NCBI GenBank assembly: GCA_013289795.1
Contig: JABCZH010000015.1
Location: 27,475 to 91,474, forward strand
Reading direction: 5' to 3'
Length of the DNA stretch: 64,000 bases
DNA from: Acidobacteriota bacterium
GTDB taxonomy: Bacteria > Acidobacteriota > Terriglobia > Terriglobales > Acidobacteriaceae
How positions within the stretch are numbered: the first letter of the stretch is position 1; every line of letters starts with the position of its first letter. Position numbers and translations under genes: made by a program. A model generated the notes under the pieces. The model saw only the letters and a program-made list of their open reading frames with translations, searched no databases and was not told where the DNA came from. Shown in pieces: positions 19,122 to 28,415 of this stretch.

Positions 19122-19457
19122 TCAGGGCGTTACTTCGCCGCGCAGATGTTTGGAAAGTTTCTCGATGCGCCTGAGTTTGTCCGCGAAGTCTTTCGGCAGC
19201 TTGCCCTGCGCAACCTGATCGACTTCTGATGGAACTTCACGCGCGAGGTCGGCTAACTCGCTGGCCTCGGCACGGAGTTTCACCGGATCAACAGTTCTCT
19301 TGGGCGGTGGGAGAGGTGCCTCCAGTTGCAGCGGGTATTTCGCGATTTCCTGCTTCCCAGGAGGCTCAAAGTGTCCCGGAGATTGGTTCTGTGCGCACAC
19401 GGACGGTTTCACAACCAATATGCCGACAAGGCAGACAAATAGAAGGCGGTGTCTCAT
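19122..19457 (-). CDS. Small secreted helical protein, RIEKLSKHLR family (paralogue of 16675)
   Basis: 111 residues starting at an ATG with an AGGAGG site seven bases upstream. It has a signal peptide (1-22, ending VCAQ) and a charged Pro-containing linker. The C-terminal helical region DPVKLRAEASELADLAREV to DKLRRIEKLSKHLRGEVTP is shared with the protein at 16675. No known domain is recognised. It converges on the sulfatase-TPR gene. Confidence 0.7.
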   Translation of the reverse strand: MRHRLLFVCLVGILVVKPSVCAQNQSPGHFEPPGKQEIAKYPLQLEAPLPPPKRTVDPVKLRAEASELADLAREVPSEVDQVAQGKLPKDFADKLRRIEKLSKHLRGEVTP

Positions 19458-19601
19458 GGCGAGACCTCCTACTTCCGCCGATTGTACTCCCGGTTTGGAT
19501 TCTCGCCTACCTGATTTGGAACCCTACCCCATAAGCGTGGAATCGCTTCGAGCCAGTGACGACACATCGTCCTGGGCCCACATCATCCGGCAGAGAGAGG
19601 T

Positions 19602-20198
19602 CTAGCGTCCGCCGAAACTGTACCCTAGCGAGCCTCCGTAGCGCACCACCGTGTTCGAGCTGAACTCGAGATTGTTATTGATCAGGTAAAGCCTCACTTC
19701 CGGGCGGACGAAGACATTGTGCCAGATATAGGCACGAATGCCGCCACCGAAGTCGCCCATGAAGTGATTGCTGCTGGTATAGGCGGTGCATCCGAAGAAG
19801 TTGTTGCAATTGGTAGACCCGTAGAATCTGACGTCTTCGCCGCCAATTCCAGCCAACAATTCAGCGGTGAAATTCTTGCTCAGCCTCGGAGCCCAGATGG
19901 CATTGAATGAATAAAATATCGGCCGGTAGGGTTGGGAGCCGACGCCGCCATAGAGATTCTGGCTCGCTCTCCAAGAGAGGTCACCCTCGAATCCGATGCG
20001 ATGGCGCAGAAGGAGGTCAGCGCTAAAACCGGGGTAGGTGCCACCTGTATCCGACGGAAAGTAAAGGCCGTTGGTTATGGTCGCCGATGAGGATGTAATG
20101 GTCCCCACACCGAAGGCGGCGTCGAACTGCTGCCCGTAGGCGCTGGCGGCAAGAAAACAAGAAAAAAACGCGACGACAACGATAGTCAGCTTCTTCAC
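19602..20198 (-). CDS. Small outer-membrane beta-barrel protein
   Basis: 198 residues from a GTG start preceded by GGGAGAAG. A signal peptide (1-22, SAYGQ) is followed by alternating hydrophobic/polar strands with Gly/Tyr turns, typical of eight-strand OmpA/OmpW-like barrels (for example FSFNAIWAPRLSKNFTAEL- and FVRPEVRLYL-like strands). The C-terminus is YSFGGR rather than an aromatic residue. A Cys pair in NCNNFFGC may close a surface loop. The role is unknown, perhaps adhesion or a structural porin-like function. It is monocistronic. Confidence 0.72.
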   Translation of the reverse strand: MKKLTIVVVAFFSCFLAASAYGQQFDAAFGVGTITSSSATITNGLYFPSDTGGTYPGFSADLLLRHRIGFEGDLSWRASQNLYGGVGSQPYRPIFYSFNAIWAPRLSKNFTAELLAGIGGEDVRFYGSTNCNNFFGCTAYTSSNHFMGDFGGGIRAYIWHNVFVRPEVRLYLINNNLEFSSNTVVRYGGSLGYSFGGR

Positions 20199-20542
20199 TT
20201 TTCTTCTCCCTAATTGTGAAATACAGACTTGGATGTTTCACAGCCGCACCGGGTTGGACTCGGGGTGTTTGCATCCGCTTCAAAAAATCACTAACCACTG
20301 TTTTTTCAATGACCTACGTAACAATACAGTTGCCATTTAACCACAAATAACGCCACCCCGCGAATGACGAAGAGTGTTCCCTTCCGCAACCCGGCGAGAT
20401 GGCCATCGCTATGAATCCATAGAACCTGTGACGGCGGGAAAAGTTGCGGTTTTATGGGTCGAAATCCGCCCACGTTACTTTCGTTACCTGCGATATCTTG
20501 GCTTATGAGACGGGTTGAAATAGGGTTGTTGCCAGCGTTTAT
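20199..20542. other. Divergent intergenic region, no gene recognised
   Basis: This 344-base spacer lies between the barrel gene (minus) and the kinase gene (plus) and must hold both promoters. No open frame here resembles a protein family, and I see no clear sigma-70 pair, repeat or RNA fold. Confidence 0.55.
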
Positions 20543-22594
20543 ATGACCATTCTGGAAAAAATTCCCACGGTGGTAACCGTGGCCGTGCTGGTCGGGATTT
20601 TTGCTGGATTGAAGCGCCACAGCCGTTCCGCTCGTCTGCAACTGTGGCTGGTTGCCTGGTTTCTGATTTTCACCCATTTTGTGGCACAGATGTTCGAACC
20701 AGCGACGGGAACCTCGAGTGGATGGCTGGTGGCACTGGATCTGGGTTCGCTGCAGGCCTCGGCGGTGGTATTTGTCACCTCGGTCGCATCGGTGGTCGAT
20801 GACAAGGTGAAACGAAGCTTGATGCTGACGGTGACCGGGGTGCCGTCGGTGGCATACGCGGTTCTTGCCGCCTACGATGTGCACACTCGCTGGCCGTTTG
20901 TGGTGAGCCTGACAGTCGCCATTGGCGGAGGCATCATCTTTCTGGCATGGGTGAAGAAGAAAACTTCCTGGTATGTGTTTTCCCTGGCGGCGCTGGGCAT
21001 CGGAGTGGGTTTCTGGGCCATACAAGCCGCAGTCCGTGGCTCCTTCGATGAAGGCCTCACTGCGCTGCTGGGCCTGGGCTTCGGACTCCCTGGCATATTG
21101 ATCTGCCGAAACTACTGGCGGCCCTCGCCCGGCATCCTGACAGTCGCTGCGGGATTTTTCTCCTGGGGCGCGGTATTTCCCGTCGCCATGCTCCTAGCCT
21201 ATTTTGCGCCCACGTTGAATGTCCCCGCCGAACTTTGGAACACGCCGAAGATGTTTGTCGCGTTTGGCATGATCCTGGCTATCGTCGAAGACAAGTCCGA
21301 ATCGATCGAAGTCATGCAACGCAAGGAACGGGCACAGAATCATCAGTTGGAGCGCTTCTCCGCCATCACCTCGCGATTGCTGAGTGGTGCGACGGTGGAA
21401 CTGCTCTGTGATGAGATTGCTTCCGCCATCTCGGAAGCCAGTAACTTTCGGGCGGCTGCTATTCAACTGGACAATGGGGGACACGGCCTGAGGCTGGCTG
21501 GGGCCAGTGGGCTCACGCGGGAAGTGGTGGCAGAGCTGCAGAGCAAGGCGCGGACGTGGACTACCGACGACATCAAGGACTTTTGCGCTCACGGCCGGCA
21601 GATCGGGCAGAACTCGTTTCTGCTGTCGCACCAGGAAGCTGAAAAATACCAGCCCGTCAAGAGCCGGAGGCAATATCCGCCTAATCCGCATTGGAATACT
21701 GGCGACGAGTTGCTGATCCCGTTGTGCTCGGCACGAGGCGGCTATTTGGGATGTATCGCACTTGACGATCCACGGGAGGTGGAAGCAGTCAACGCAGCGG
21801 AGCTGTCAAGAATCGAATTGCTGGCTGCGGATTTGTCGGTCGCGCTCGAACTGAAATCACTGCACAACCAGTTGATCCGCTCCGAGAAACTCGCTGCCCT
21901 GGGGCAGTTAGTTGCAGGCGTGGCGCACGAACTTAACAATCCACTTACAGCAGTAATGGGATACGGCGAACTGCTTAGCGAAGATGCGCCTTCGGGGGCG
22001 ATGCGCGATCGGCTCGACAAACTGGTAAACGAAGGCCGCCGCATGAAGAAGATCGTGGAGAATTTGCTGCGCTTCTCGCGCCAGAGGGCGGTCGACCGGC
22101 AGGCGGTTGATCTGCCGGCGGTGGTGCAGGAGGTGCTCTTACTCCGCGAATACTATGTGCGCACCCGGGGTCTGGAAATTATTGTGGACATTAAGGCTGA
22201 CTTACCCCAGGTGGCAGTGGATGAGGATCAATTCAAGCAGATTCTTCTGAACCTGGTGAACAACGCCATTGATGCAGTGGAAGCGGAGTCCGAATCCAGA
22301 AAGATCACGATCCGTGCTTTCCCCCGTGGCAACCGGGCCATTCTTGAGGTCGAAGATACTGGACCGGGATTCTCCGATGTAAATCGCGCTTTTGATCCAT
22401 TCTATACCACTAAGCCGGTGGGTAAGGGCACCGGCCTTGGCCTGAGTATTTGCTATGGAATTATCAAAGAGCATGATGGCGAGATCAGGATCGAAAACGT
22501 GCAGCCGCACGGGGCACGGGTGACGGTTGAATTGCCGCTAGCTGAGGTGAAAAGCTTTAAGGCCGCTGCGCTAACCGCCACGGTTGCCCGCTGA
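20543..22594 (+). CDS. Membrane sensor histidine kinase with GAF domain, NtrB/ZraS-like core
   Basis: A 683-residue protein. Residues 1-245 contain about seven to eight hydrophobic helices, likely a membrane sensor. About 265-440 is a GAF-like domain, followed by a short coiled coil, a HisKA domain (H462 in VAGVAHELNNPLTAV) and an HATPase_c domain (N-box LLNLVNNAIDA, G1 DTGPGF, G2 GTGLGLSI). The HELNNPL signature places it with NtrB/ZraS-type kinases, whose partners are often sigma-54 activators. No response regulator is adjacent, so it is an orphan in this window. The signal is unknown. Confidence 0.88.
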   Translation: MTILEKIPTVVTVAVLVGIFAGLKRHSRSARLQLWLVAWFLIFTHFVAQMFEPATGTSSGWLVALDLGSLQASAVVFVTSVASVVDDKVKRSLMLTVTGVPSVAYAVLAAYDVHTRWPFVVSLTVAIGGGIIFLAWVKKKTSWYVFSLAALGIGVGFWAIQAAVRGSFDEGLTALLGLGFGLPGILICRNYWRPSPGILTVAAGFFSWGAVFPVAMLLAYFAPTLNVPAELWNTPKMFVAFGMILAIVEDKSESIEVMQRKERAQNHQLERFSAITSRLLSGATVELLCDEIASAISEASNFRAAAIQLDNGGHGLRLAGASGLTREVVAELQSKARTWTTDDIKDFCAHGRQIGQNSFLLSHQEAEKYQPVKSRRQYPPNPHWNTGDELLIPLCSARGGYLGCIALDDPREVEAVNAAELSRIELLAADLSVALELKSLHNQLIRSEKLAALGQLVAGVAHELNNPLTAVMGYGELLSEDAPSGAMRDRLDKLVNEGRRMKKIVENLLRFSRQRAVDRQAVDLPAVVQEVLLLREYYVRTRGLEIIVDIKADLPQVAVDEDQFKQILLNLVNNAIDAVEAESESRKITIRAFPRGNRAILEVEDTGPGFSDVNRAFDPFYTTKPVGKGTGLGLSICYGIIKEHDGEIRIENVQPHGARVTVELPLAEVKSFKAAALTATVAR

Positions 22595-22865
22595 GCGGCA
22601 CAGTCCTCAATGCAGCCACGGCTGCTAACTCGCCTGTCGCAAGTCAACTCCTACCTACTACTTCATCAGTATGCCGTTCATTTGCACCAAACGGTTTTGA
22701 CCTGAATTTGGAGCTTGACACGCTCAGGGGCAAGGATCAAAATTACCGTGCCTGACCGGCTGGCGTTTGCTGCAGTTCCGCAGTGCTGGTCGATCTTCCA
22801 ATTGCCCCACCGATAAACGACGTTAGCCGTTTATTTCTGGACTACCCAGGGGAAGTAAGAAAGTC

Positions 22866-23234
22866 ATGAGGAACTCCAATGGAGCCGTACCCTCGGTTTC
22901 GTCCAACGGCTCAACTGGCGGGATTATGTGGGCGGTTGAGTCCACAAACAAGAAGAACCCTACAAGCTGCCCAGGCACCCAGGATGAACCCGGAACCGAC
23001 TACGAGAATATCGCGCTGCACGCCTACGATGCGACCAATATAAGTATTGAGCTTTACAACGGCCGGGGCCAGAACCCGAACACCCCCGCCGGCTATACAA
23101 GAAAGTTCCACACGCCGACGATCTCGAACGGAAAATTCTTTGTCAGCGCGATATCGGACACCACAGCCACGCTGGGGATGGTTGACGTGTACGGGCTTTG
23201 CAGCGACACCGCAAACGGCCAGTGCCTTCACTAG
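22866..23234 (+). pseudogene. C-terminal fragment of a PQQ-type beta-propeller protein
   Basis: 122 residues starting at ATG 22866, with GGGGAAG upstream but no signal peptide. The sequence GGIMWAVESTNKK, ALHAYDATNISIELYN and KFHTPTISNGKFFVSA up to VDVYGLC corresponds to the last one or two blades of secreted PQQ-like propeller proteins. The family is normally several hundred residues long. The 270 bases upstream carry no further blade sequence in this frame, so I read it as a truncated remnant; a short independent protein is possible. It precedes the BNR gene by 13 bases. Confidence 0.55.
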
Positions 23235-23247
23235 GAGTTAGTCTGTC

Positions 23248-24693
23248 ATGAAAATTCGGCTTTGCTTCATAGCTATCCTTCTTTGCTTGCCGCTCTGGCA
23301 GGCAGCCGGTCAGTCTCGCTTTTCGGATGGGCAGGCCTCCGCTCAACGCCCATCCCCCTATCAACCTTCGCTGACCTGCTCGCCCGCCCCATGTGTCTTG
23401 CCCCCCACGCTCGCCTCGGAGGGAACGAGCTGGGTCGGCTTCGCGCCGACTGCCGCCAACCCTCATCGCCCAGGCCAGCTAATAGTCGGAAGCGAGGACG
23501 GCAATTGCGGCGAGTTCACCCAGCTCGGCTTTCACGTATCGAACGACGGCGGTTCCACCTGGAGCACCACCTGCATGGGCTTTCTGAATGAGTTCGGCAA
23601 GACGTGGGATCCCGGAGGCTCCCCCCTCGTCGGCTACGACTTGAACGGTTCGGCATACATTGCGGGCTACTACCAGTGGAACGATAACCTGATTTACAAT
23701 TCTGTCGTTGGGCTGGAAAAATCAACTGACGGCGTCACCTGGAGCACCCCGATCTCCGCCTTGGGGACCGGTTCCTCAGAGATCTCCTACGTTTCGCTTG
23801 CCGTCGACCAGAGCGCAGGCAGCCCCTACGCTAACACTGTGTACGTGCTGGGGGTAAACGACGGACCTGTTCAGGTCCTGGTCTCGCGTTCGCGCGATGG
23901 TGGCACGACCTGGAATACGGCGCAGGTGGCAGCGGACGAGCCCCATCAGAGCACAGCGGAATACGACCCCAGTCTTGTCGTGGGCAAGGATGGAACCGTT
24001 TACGCTGCCTGGATGCATTGTGTTCAGTTAGGGGAGCAGTTCTGCGCCAACAACACGGATTACATGGTGTTCTCGAAGTCGAGCGATGGCGGCGCTACCT
24101 GGTCATACCCAAGGTTGGCGATAGCTGTTCACGAAGTGCCCGGCCAGTGCGGCTGCCTCCCATTCGGAGTAATCCCAAACACTAACGTGGCCACCCTGAA
24201 TACGCCCGCCCTTGGCGTGGATAACAGCGGCGGGCCGTACGCCGGACGGCTCTATGCCTCGCTGTATGAGTGGACGGGCACACAAATGCGGGTCGTTATC
24301 ATTCACTCAACGGACGGCGGTACAACCTGGTCCAAGCCCGTCCCGGTCGCCCCGCGGGGCGAGACCCACGACCAGTTTTTTCCCTGGCTTTCGGTGAGCC
24401 CGACCGGGTTGGTCGGGGTGAGCTGGTTTGACCGCCGCAACGACCCCGCCAATGTCGACTACCAGGCCTATGCTGCGATTTCCTCAGATGGCGGGGAGAG
24501 CTTCCGGCCCAACGTCCAGCTAACCACGGCATTTTCCAATCCTTACGACACAGGGTACAACGTCGACTTCAATTTTCTGGGCTACTACGCTGGCAATACC
24601 TGGGACGGTCCCAACTACTTCGTCGCCGCCTGGATGGACACCAGCGACGGCATCAGCAGCCAGGACTACATCGGCGGCATTCGCCTGCACTGA
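23248..24693 (+). CDS. Secreted BNR/Asp-box repeat protein (sialidase-like fold)
   Basis: 481 residues with signal peptide 1-21. At least six Asp-box motifs are visible (SNDGGSTWS, STDGVTWS, SRDGGTTWN, SSDGGATWS, STDGGTTWS, SSDGGESF), indicating a six-bladed propeller. I see no RIP motif or catalytic set of a true sialidase, so hydrolase activity should not be assumed. The start follows AGGAG. It sits between a PQQ-propeller fragment and the pqqA-like peptide gene, with gaps of 13 and 19 bases, so the three are probably co-transcribed. Confidence 0.82.
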   Translation: MKIRLCFIAILLCLPLWQAAGQSRFSDGQASAQRPSPYQPSLTCSPAPCVLPPTLASEGTSWVGFAPTAANPHRPGQLIVGSEDGNCGEFTQLGFHVSNDGGSTWSTTCMGFLNEFGKTWDPGGSPLVGYDLNGSAYIAGYYQWNDNLIYNSVVGLEKSTDGVTWSTPISALGTGSSEISYVSLAVDQSAGSPYANTVYVLGVNDGPVQVLVSRSRDGGTTWNTAQVAADEPHQSTAEYDPSLVVGKDGTVYAAWMHCVQLGEQFCANNTDYMVFSKSSDGGATWSYPRLAIAVHEVPGQCGCLPFGVIPNTNVATLNTPALGVDNSGGPYAGRLYASLYEWTGTQMRVVIIHSTDGGTTWSKPVPVAPRGETHDQFFPWLSVSPTGLVGVSWFDRRNDPANVDYQAYAAISSDGGESFRPNVQLTTAFSNPYDTGYNVDFNFLGYYAGNTWDGPNYFVAAWMDTSDGISSQDYIGGIRLH

Positions 24694-24712
24694 GTTTAGA
24701 AAGGAGAAAGAA

Positions 24713-24790
24713 ATGCAATGGACGACACCACAATTTGAAGAGATCAGCCTGAACTGCGAAATCAATTCCTACGCCAGCGCGCAGATGTAG
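24713..24790 (+). CDS. pqqA: PqqA-like PQQ precursor peptide
   Basis: A 25-residue open frame with a strong AAGGAG site just ahead of ATG. It has the PqqA pattern: WTTPQF near the N-terminus and a Glu-x3-Tyr pair (E16, Y20 in CEINSY), which in this family supplies the two residues crosslinked by PqqE to build pyrroloquinoline quinone. The length also matches (22-29 residues in the family). It lies 19 bases after the BNR gene. No pqqB, C, D or E gene is in the window, so it would depend on enzymes encoded elsewhere. Confidence 0.75.
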   Translation: MQWTTPQFEEISLNCEINSYASAQM

Positions 24791-25131
24791 GGCACCGCAG
24801 TTCCGGCAGAAGACCATGATCGAACGAGAGACGGCCATCACGATGGGTGGTGGCTCTTTTGCTGGTTCCTACGGCAGGCGAGAAGCAACCTCTCGTGCTG
24901 GTTGTGCCAATTTGACAGCGACCGAAACAGCTGCTTCCCCCCACCCTCTTCACCCACGAGACAACCCGAAGCCGCACAACAAACAACTGCGGGGGCGGGC
25001 GAAAAGAGCTACAATTCTTCCGCTATCCCAAGTGGCCTTTTCGGCTCGCATTTCGCACTGCTTTAGCGGGTAGTCCGCCATGGCTTGCAACCTGAGGATT
25101 CCCCGAGCGACGGATTCAGGAGGATACCTAT
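24791..25131. other. Intergenic region between pqqA-like gene and aldehyde dehydrogenase
   Basis: 341 bases without a recognisable gene; the open frame 24816-25073 has no family resemblance and low-complexity content. An AGGAGG ribosome binding site lies just ahead of 25132. I find no clear terminator or promoter pair. Confidence 0.55.
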
Positions 25132-26637
25132 ATGGCAACAGCTTTGAAGATTGTTCCACCGGAAGCAAGAGTCACCAGCTTCGTTTCCAGAAAACACAAG
25201 ATGCTGATCAACGGCAAGTGGGTAGATTCGGCCTCTGGCAAGACCTTCCCCACCTATAACCCTGCCACCGGAGAAGTTATGGCGCAGATTGCCGAGGGTG
25301 ATCGCGAAGACATCAACCGTGCGGTAACGGCTGCGCGGAATGCCTTCGAGAACGGCCCCTGGCGCAAGCTGACGGCGTCCGACCGCGGCCGCCTGATTTG
25401 GAAGTTGGGAGATCTGTTGGAGGAGAATCTGGAAGAGTTCGCCGAACTCGAGAGTCTGGATAACGGCAAGCCTCTCACCGTCGCACGCGCCGCGGACGTT
25501 CCTTTGGCTGCTGACCTGTTCCGCTACATGGCGGGTTGGACGACCAAGATTGAAGGCAACACCATTCCGATTTCGGTGCCTTACACGCCTGGCGCCCGGT
25601 ACCTGGCCTATACGCTACGTGAGCCGGTCGGAGTCGTCGGCCAGATCATCCCCTGGAATTTCCCGCTGCTGATGGCGGCGTGGAAGTTGGGGCCTGCGCT
25701 GGCTACGGGAAACACCGTGGTCCTGAAACCAGCCGAACAGACGCCGCTCACGGCGCTTCGGCTCGGAGAACTGATTCAGCAAGCTGGCTTCCCGGATGGA
25801 GTGGTTAACATCGTCCCGGGCTACGGCGAGACTGCGGGTGCGGCGCTGGCGGCGCATCCTGACGTGGACAAGATCGCATTCACCGGATCGACCGAAGTCG
25901 GCAAGTTGATCTTGCAGGCGGCGGCAGGGAACTTGAAGAAAGTTTCCCTTGAACTGGGCGGCAAGTCGCCAAACATAGTCTTTGCCGACGTTGATCTGGA
26001 CACGGCCATTGCCGGCTCGGCCAGTGCCATCTTCTTCAATCACGGACAGTGCTGTTGCGCTGGATCGCGGTTGTTTGTCGAGAAGAAAGTCTTCGACAAG
26101 GTGGTGGATGGTGTGGCTGAGAGAGCCTCGCAGATCAAAGTCGGTGCGGGTTTTGATCCGAATATCGACATGGGGCCACTGGTTTCTAAAGAGCAACTGG
26201 ACCGGGTTTGCGGGTATCTCGAGTCCGGATTCTCCGAGGGGGCAAAAGCCGTTGCCGGTGGACACAGGGTCGGCGATCGAGGCTATTTCGTAGAGCCGAC
26301 GGTGCTGGTGAATACTAACCCGGACATGAAAGTGGTGCAGGAAGAGATTTTCGGACCGGTGGTGACGGCCATCCCGTTCGAAGATGCTTCCGAGTTGGTC
26401 AGGCAAGCCAACGACTCGGAGTATGGTCTGGCGGCGGGCATCTGGACGCGCGATATCCAGAAGGCCAATCGCCTGGCGGCGGATCTGCGTGCCGGTACGG
26501 TGTGGATCAACTGCTACAACATCTTCGACGCCGCGCTGCCCTTCGGCGGATACAAGCAATCCGGCTGGGGCCGCGAGATGGGCCACGAGGTGCTGGAGCA
26601 GTACACGGAAGTTAAAGCTGTTTGCAGCGCGATGTAG
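25132..26637 (+). CDS. NAD(P)-dependent aldehyde dehydrogenase, ALDH1/2-like
   Basis: 501 residues, full length for the family, oxidising aldehydes to acids in the cytoplasm. N176 (PWNFPL), general base E274 (LELGGK) and nucleophile C308 in GQCCCAGSR are present, and the triple Cys with AGSR is typical of ALDH1/2-like enzymes. Nucleotide-binding FTGSTEVG and the C-terminal PFGGYKQSGWGRE motif are intact. It may process aldehydes from alcohol oxidation, which would fit the nearby PQQ-related genes, but that link is inference. It is closed by a strong terminator. Confidence 0.93.
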   Translation: MATALKIVPPEARVTSFVSRKHKMLINGKWVDSASGKTFPTYNPATGEVMAQIAEGDREDINRAVTAARNAFENGPWRKLTASDRGRLIWKLGDLLEENLEEFAELESLDNGKPLTVARAADVPLAADLFRYMAGWTTKIEGNTIPISVPYTPGARYLAYTLREPVGVVGQIIPWNFPLLMAAWKLGPALATGNTVVLKPAEQTPLTALRLGELIQQAGFPDGVVNIVPGYGETAGAALAAHPDVDKIAFTGSTEVGKLILQAAAGNLKKVSLELGGKSPNIVFADVDLDTAIAGSASAIFFNHGQCCCAGSRLFVEKKVFDKVVDGVAERASQIKVGAGFDPNIDMGPLVSKEQLDRVCGYLESGFSEGAKAVAGGHRVGDRGYFVEPTVLVNTNPDMKVVQEEIFGPVVTAIPFEDASELVRQANDSEYGLAAGIWTRDIQKANRLAADLRAGTVWINCYNIFDAALPFGGYKQSGWGREMGHEVLEQYTEVKAVCSAM

Positions 26638-26658
26638 GTGTTGCGAGCGAATCAAGTG

Positions 26659-26698
26659 CCCCGCCTTAGTCTTTCGAGCTTTGAAAGACAGGGCGGGG
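26659..26698. terminator. Bidirectional hairpin terminator
   Basis: A long stem (CCCCGCC ... GTCTTTC / GAAAGAC ... GGCGGGG) lies between the convergent aldehyde dehydrogenase and VWFA genes, with T-rich sequence on the plus-strand side. It can serve both transcripts. Confidence 0.8.
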
Positions 26699-26717
26699 AT
26701 TTCTCTTGTGCGAATCC

Positions 26718-28415
26718 CTATTGGCCGACGGGGGCCTGCAGGGTGCCGACGTAGCCGTTGTGGTTGTCGCGGACGGCGAGCCACGCGAGATTTTTCCCGG
26801 GAGGCGTGTCCACGTCAAGGTGCACGCTCAAGCCTTGCTGGACGATCTGTTGGTAGGTCTCAAGTGGCAGGACCTTGTCCACTTTCATGACACGATTGCT
26901 GATCTGTTTGCCGTCTGGTGCGAAGACTGCCACCTCGAAATTCAGGTTCAGATGCTTGCCCTTGCCGGCGTCGTCCACCGAAAAGGAGTCGCCATCGACC
27001 AGGAACTCGACCCGAGTCTTCCCTTTTTCGATGGCGGAAACTCGCGCGTCAAAAGCGATTTGGGTGGCGGGAATTCTGTCCTGAATCGCGTCGGAAAGGT
27101 CCTTCTCAAACAATTTCTCATTCTCTTTTGCGGGATCGAGGGCAAAGTAGCCACGGCGGTAGCGCAGTTCGGTGCCTTCGCGATTTACTTTCACCGAGAT
27201 GGTGCGGTAGTTTCCATCCCAATTCTTGTTTCCCGGATAGTAACCGATGGTGTAGGAAGCGGCGTGGTCGGCCATGGCGCGCTCTACGCCGGTATGGATG
27301 TCGTTGCGGTTGATGAAGGCGGCGCCGCCGGTTTCGGCCGCGATTTCCTTCATGGTTTGCTGGCTGGAGTCGGAACTGGAATCCGTCGCGGTTTCGAGCC
27401 CGCGAACGTCGACGGGATAGATGGCGATCTGAGCGCTGGTCAGCTGCGCGGAAACGTTGCGGATCTGGTTGGTGTAGACCCTTTGTTGACCAGGGTTCAT
27501 AGAATTCTCGGCGCCGCTGACCGGGTCCGGGCACCCTTCGTTCTCACACTTCGCGTTGCGTGCCTGGGTGGCCTCGAATTGGGACTCGATAGGAGCCTGG
27601 AACTGCTGGCTGGGAATGAGACTGAACGGGAATCCGGCAGACAGCCAGATCACGTTCTTACGACCCGGAATTCCGCCCAGAGTGCGACTAAGAGCGCGGA
27701 GTGCAGCCAGAGTGATCTCCACACGGTGGTCGACCACGTTGGTCAGCTCTTCTTTCCGAAACGCTTGCAGGCTGGAGGTTACGCGGGCAGCGGCCACTCC
27801 GACTCCTGGGCCGGAGACGTCGACCCTCATGGCCTCCGCCGGGTCGTCGGTATGCCCAGGTTTTTGTGCGCCGTAGCGTTGAAACGCCTGCTGGAGAATG
27901 GAGGGATCGGTGGTGAAATCCTGGAGTATGCGGAGTTCATTGGTGAGAGCGAGCACGGCGACCTCGTTGCCCGGCTTGAAGTTTTCCACCGCAAATTTCA
28001 TCATCTGGGTTCGTGCCTCGGTCTGATTCTCCAGAGGCGTGTTGACCGCATCCAGCAAGATGACGGTGGGCGGTCCGCCCGGCGAGCGATACTCCGGACG
28101 GTTTGAATAAACTCCTGGCGGCAACGCGGGGGCGGCCGGCCTCGCGGACTGATTGGGAGCAGTGAAAATAGATATCTTCTGCGGTTTGCCCTTTTCCGTG
28201 ACGGCGAAGTCGGCGGACTGCAACCCGAGTACAGGCTGGCCATGTTTGTCAGTCACGACCACGTCAACCAGCACGAGGCGGCTGGTGACACGGATCGTAA
28301 GGCCGGGCACCTGTTCCTGTCCATGGGGAGACTGGGCGCCGAGGGGCGACGAAACTAAGAGTGAGAGACAGAGAACGATGGGTAGCCGCTGGGAGCCGGC
28401 CCGACGCCTAAACAT
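26718..28415 (-). CDS. Secreted VWFA-domain protein (acidobacterial type)
   Basis: 565 residues with signal peptide 1-27 (SPLGAQ). A beta domain about 38-100 (LVLVDVVVTDKHGQPVLGL, the characteristic opening of VWFA-related proteins common in Acidobacteriota) is followed by a von Willebrand A fold about 115-400. Its metal-site Asp lies in VILLDAVNT, a degenerate MIDAS. A C-terminal beta domain follows. These are thought to be secreted binding or scaffold proteins; no partner is known. It is monocistronic and divergent from the aminopeptidase gene. Confidence 0.85.
   Translation of the reverse strand: MFRRRAGSQRLPIVLCLSLLVSSPLGAQSPHGQEQVPGLTIRVTSRLVLVDVVVTDKHGQPVLGLQSADFAVTEKGKPQKISIFTAPNQSARPAAPALPPGVYSNRPEYRSPGGPPTVILLDAVNTPLENQTEARTQMMKFAVENFKPGNEVAVLALTNELRILQDFTTDPSILQQAFQRYGAQKPGHTDDPAEAMRVDVSGPGVGVAAARVTSSLQAFRKEELTNVVDHRVEITLAALRALSRTLGGIPGRKNVIWLSAGFPFSLIPSQQFQAPIESQFEATQARNAKCENEGCPDPVSGAENSMNPGQQRVYTNQIRNVSAQLTSAQIAIYPVDVRGLETATDSSSDSSQQTMKEIAAETGGAAFINRNDIHTGVERAMADHAASYTIGYYPGNKNWDGNYRTISVKVNREGTELRYRRGYFALDPAKENEKLFEKDLSDAIQDRIPATQIAFDARVSAIEKGKTRVEFLVDGDSFSVDDAGKGKHLNLNFEVAVFAPDGKQISNRVMKVDKVLPLETYQQIVQQGLSVHLDVDTPPGKNLAWLAVRDNHNGYVGTLQAPVGQ

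Noticed and set aside
23248..24693. Calling the BNR protein a sialidase
   Set aside because: Asp-boxes are structural; the RIP motif and catalytic Tyr/Glu/Asp set are not visible.
24816..25073. 85-codon frame after the pqqA-like gene, considered as a pqqB/pqqD remnant
   Set aside because: The translation has no PQQ-biosynthesis motif and looks random.
26706..28106. 466-codon plus-strand frame
   Set aside because: Antisense shadow of the VWFA-domain gene, which has signal peptide, domain pattern and start site.
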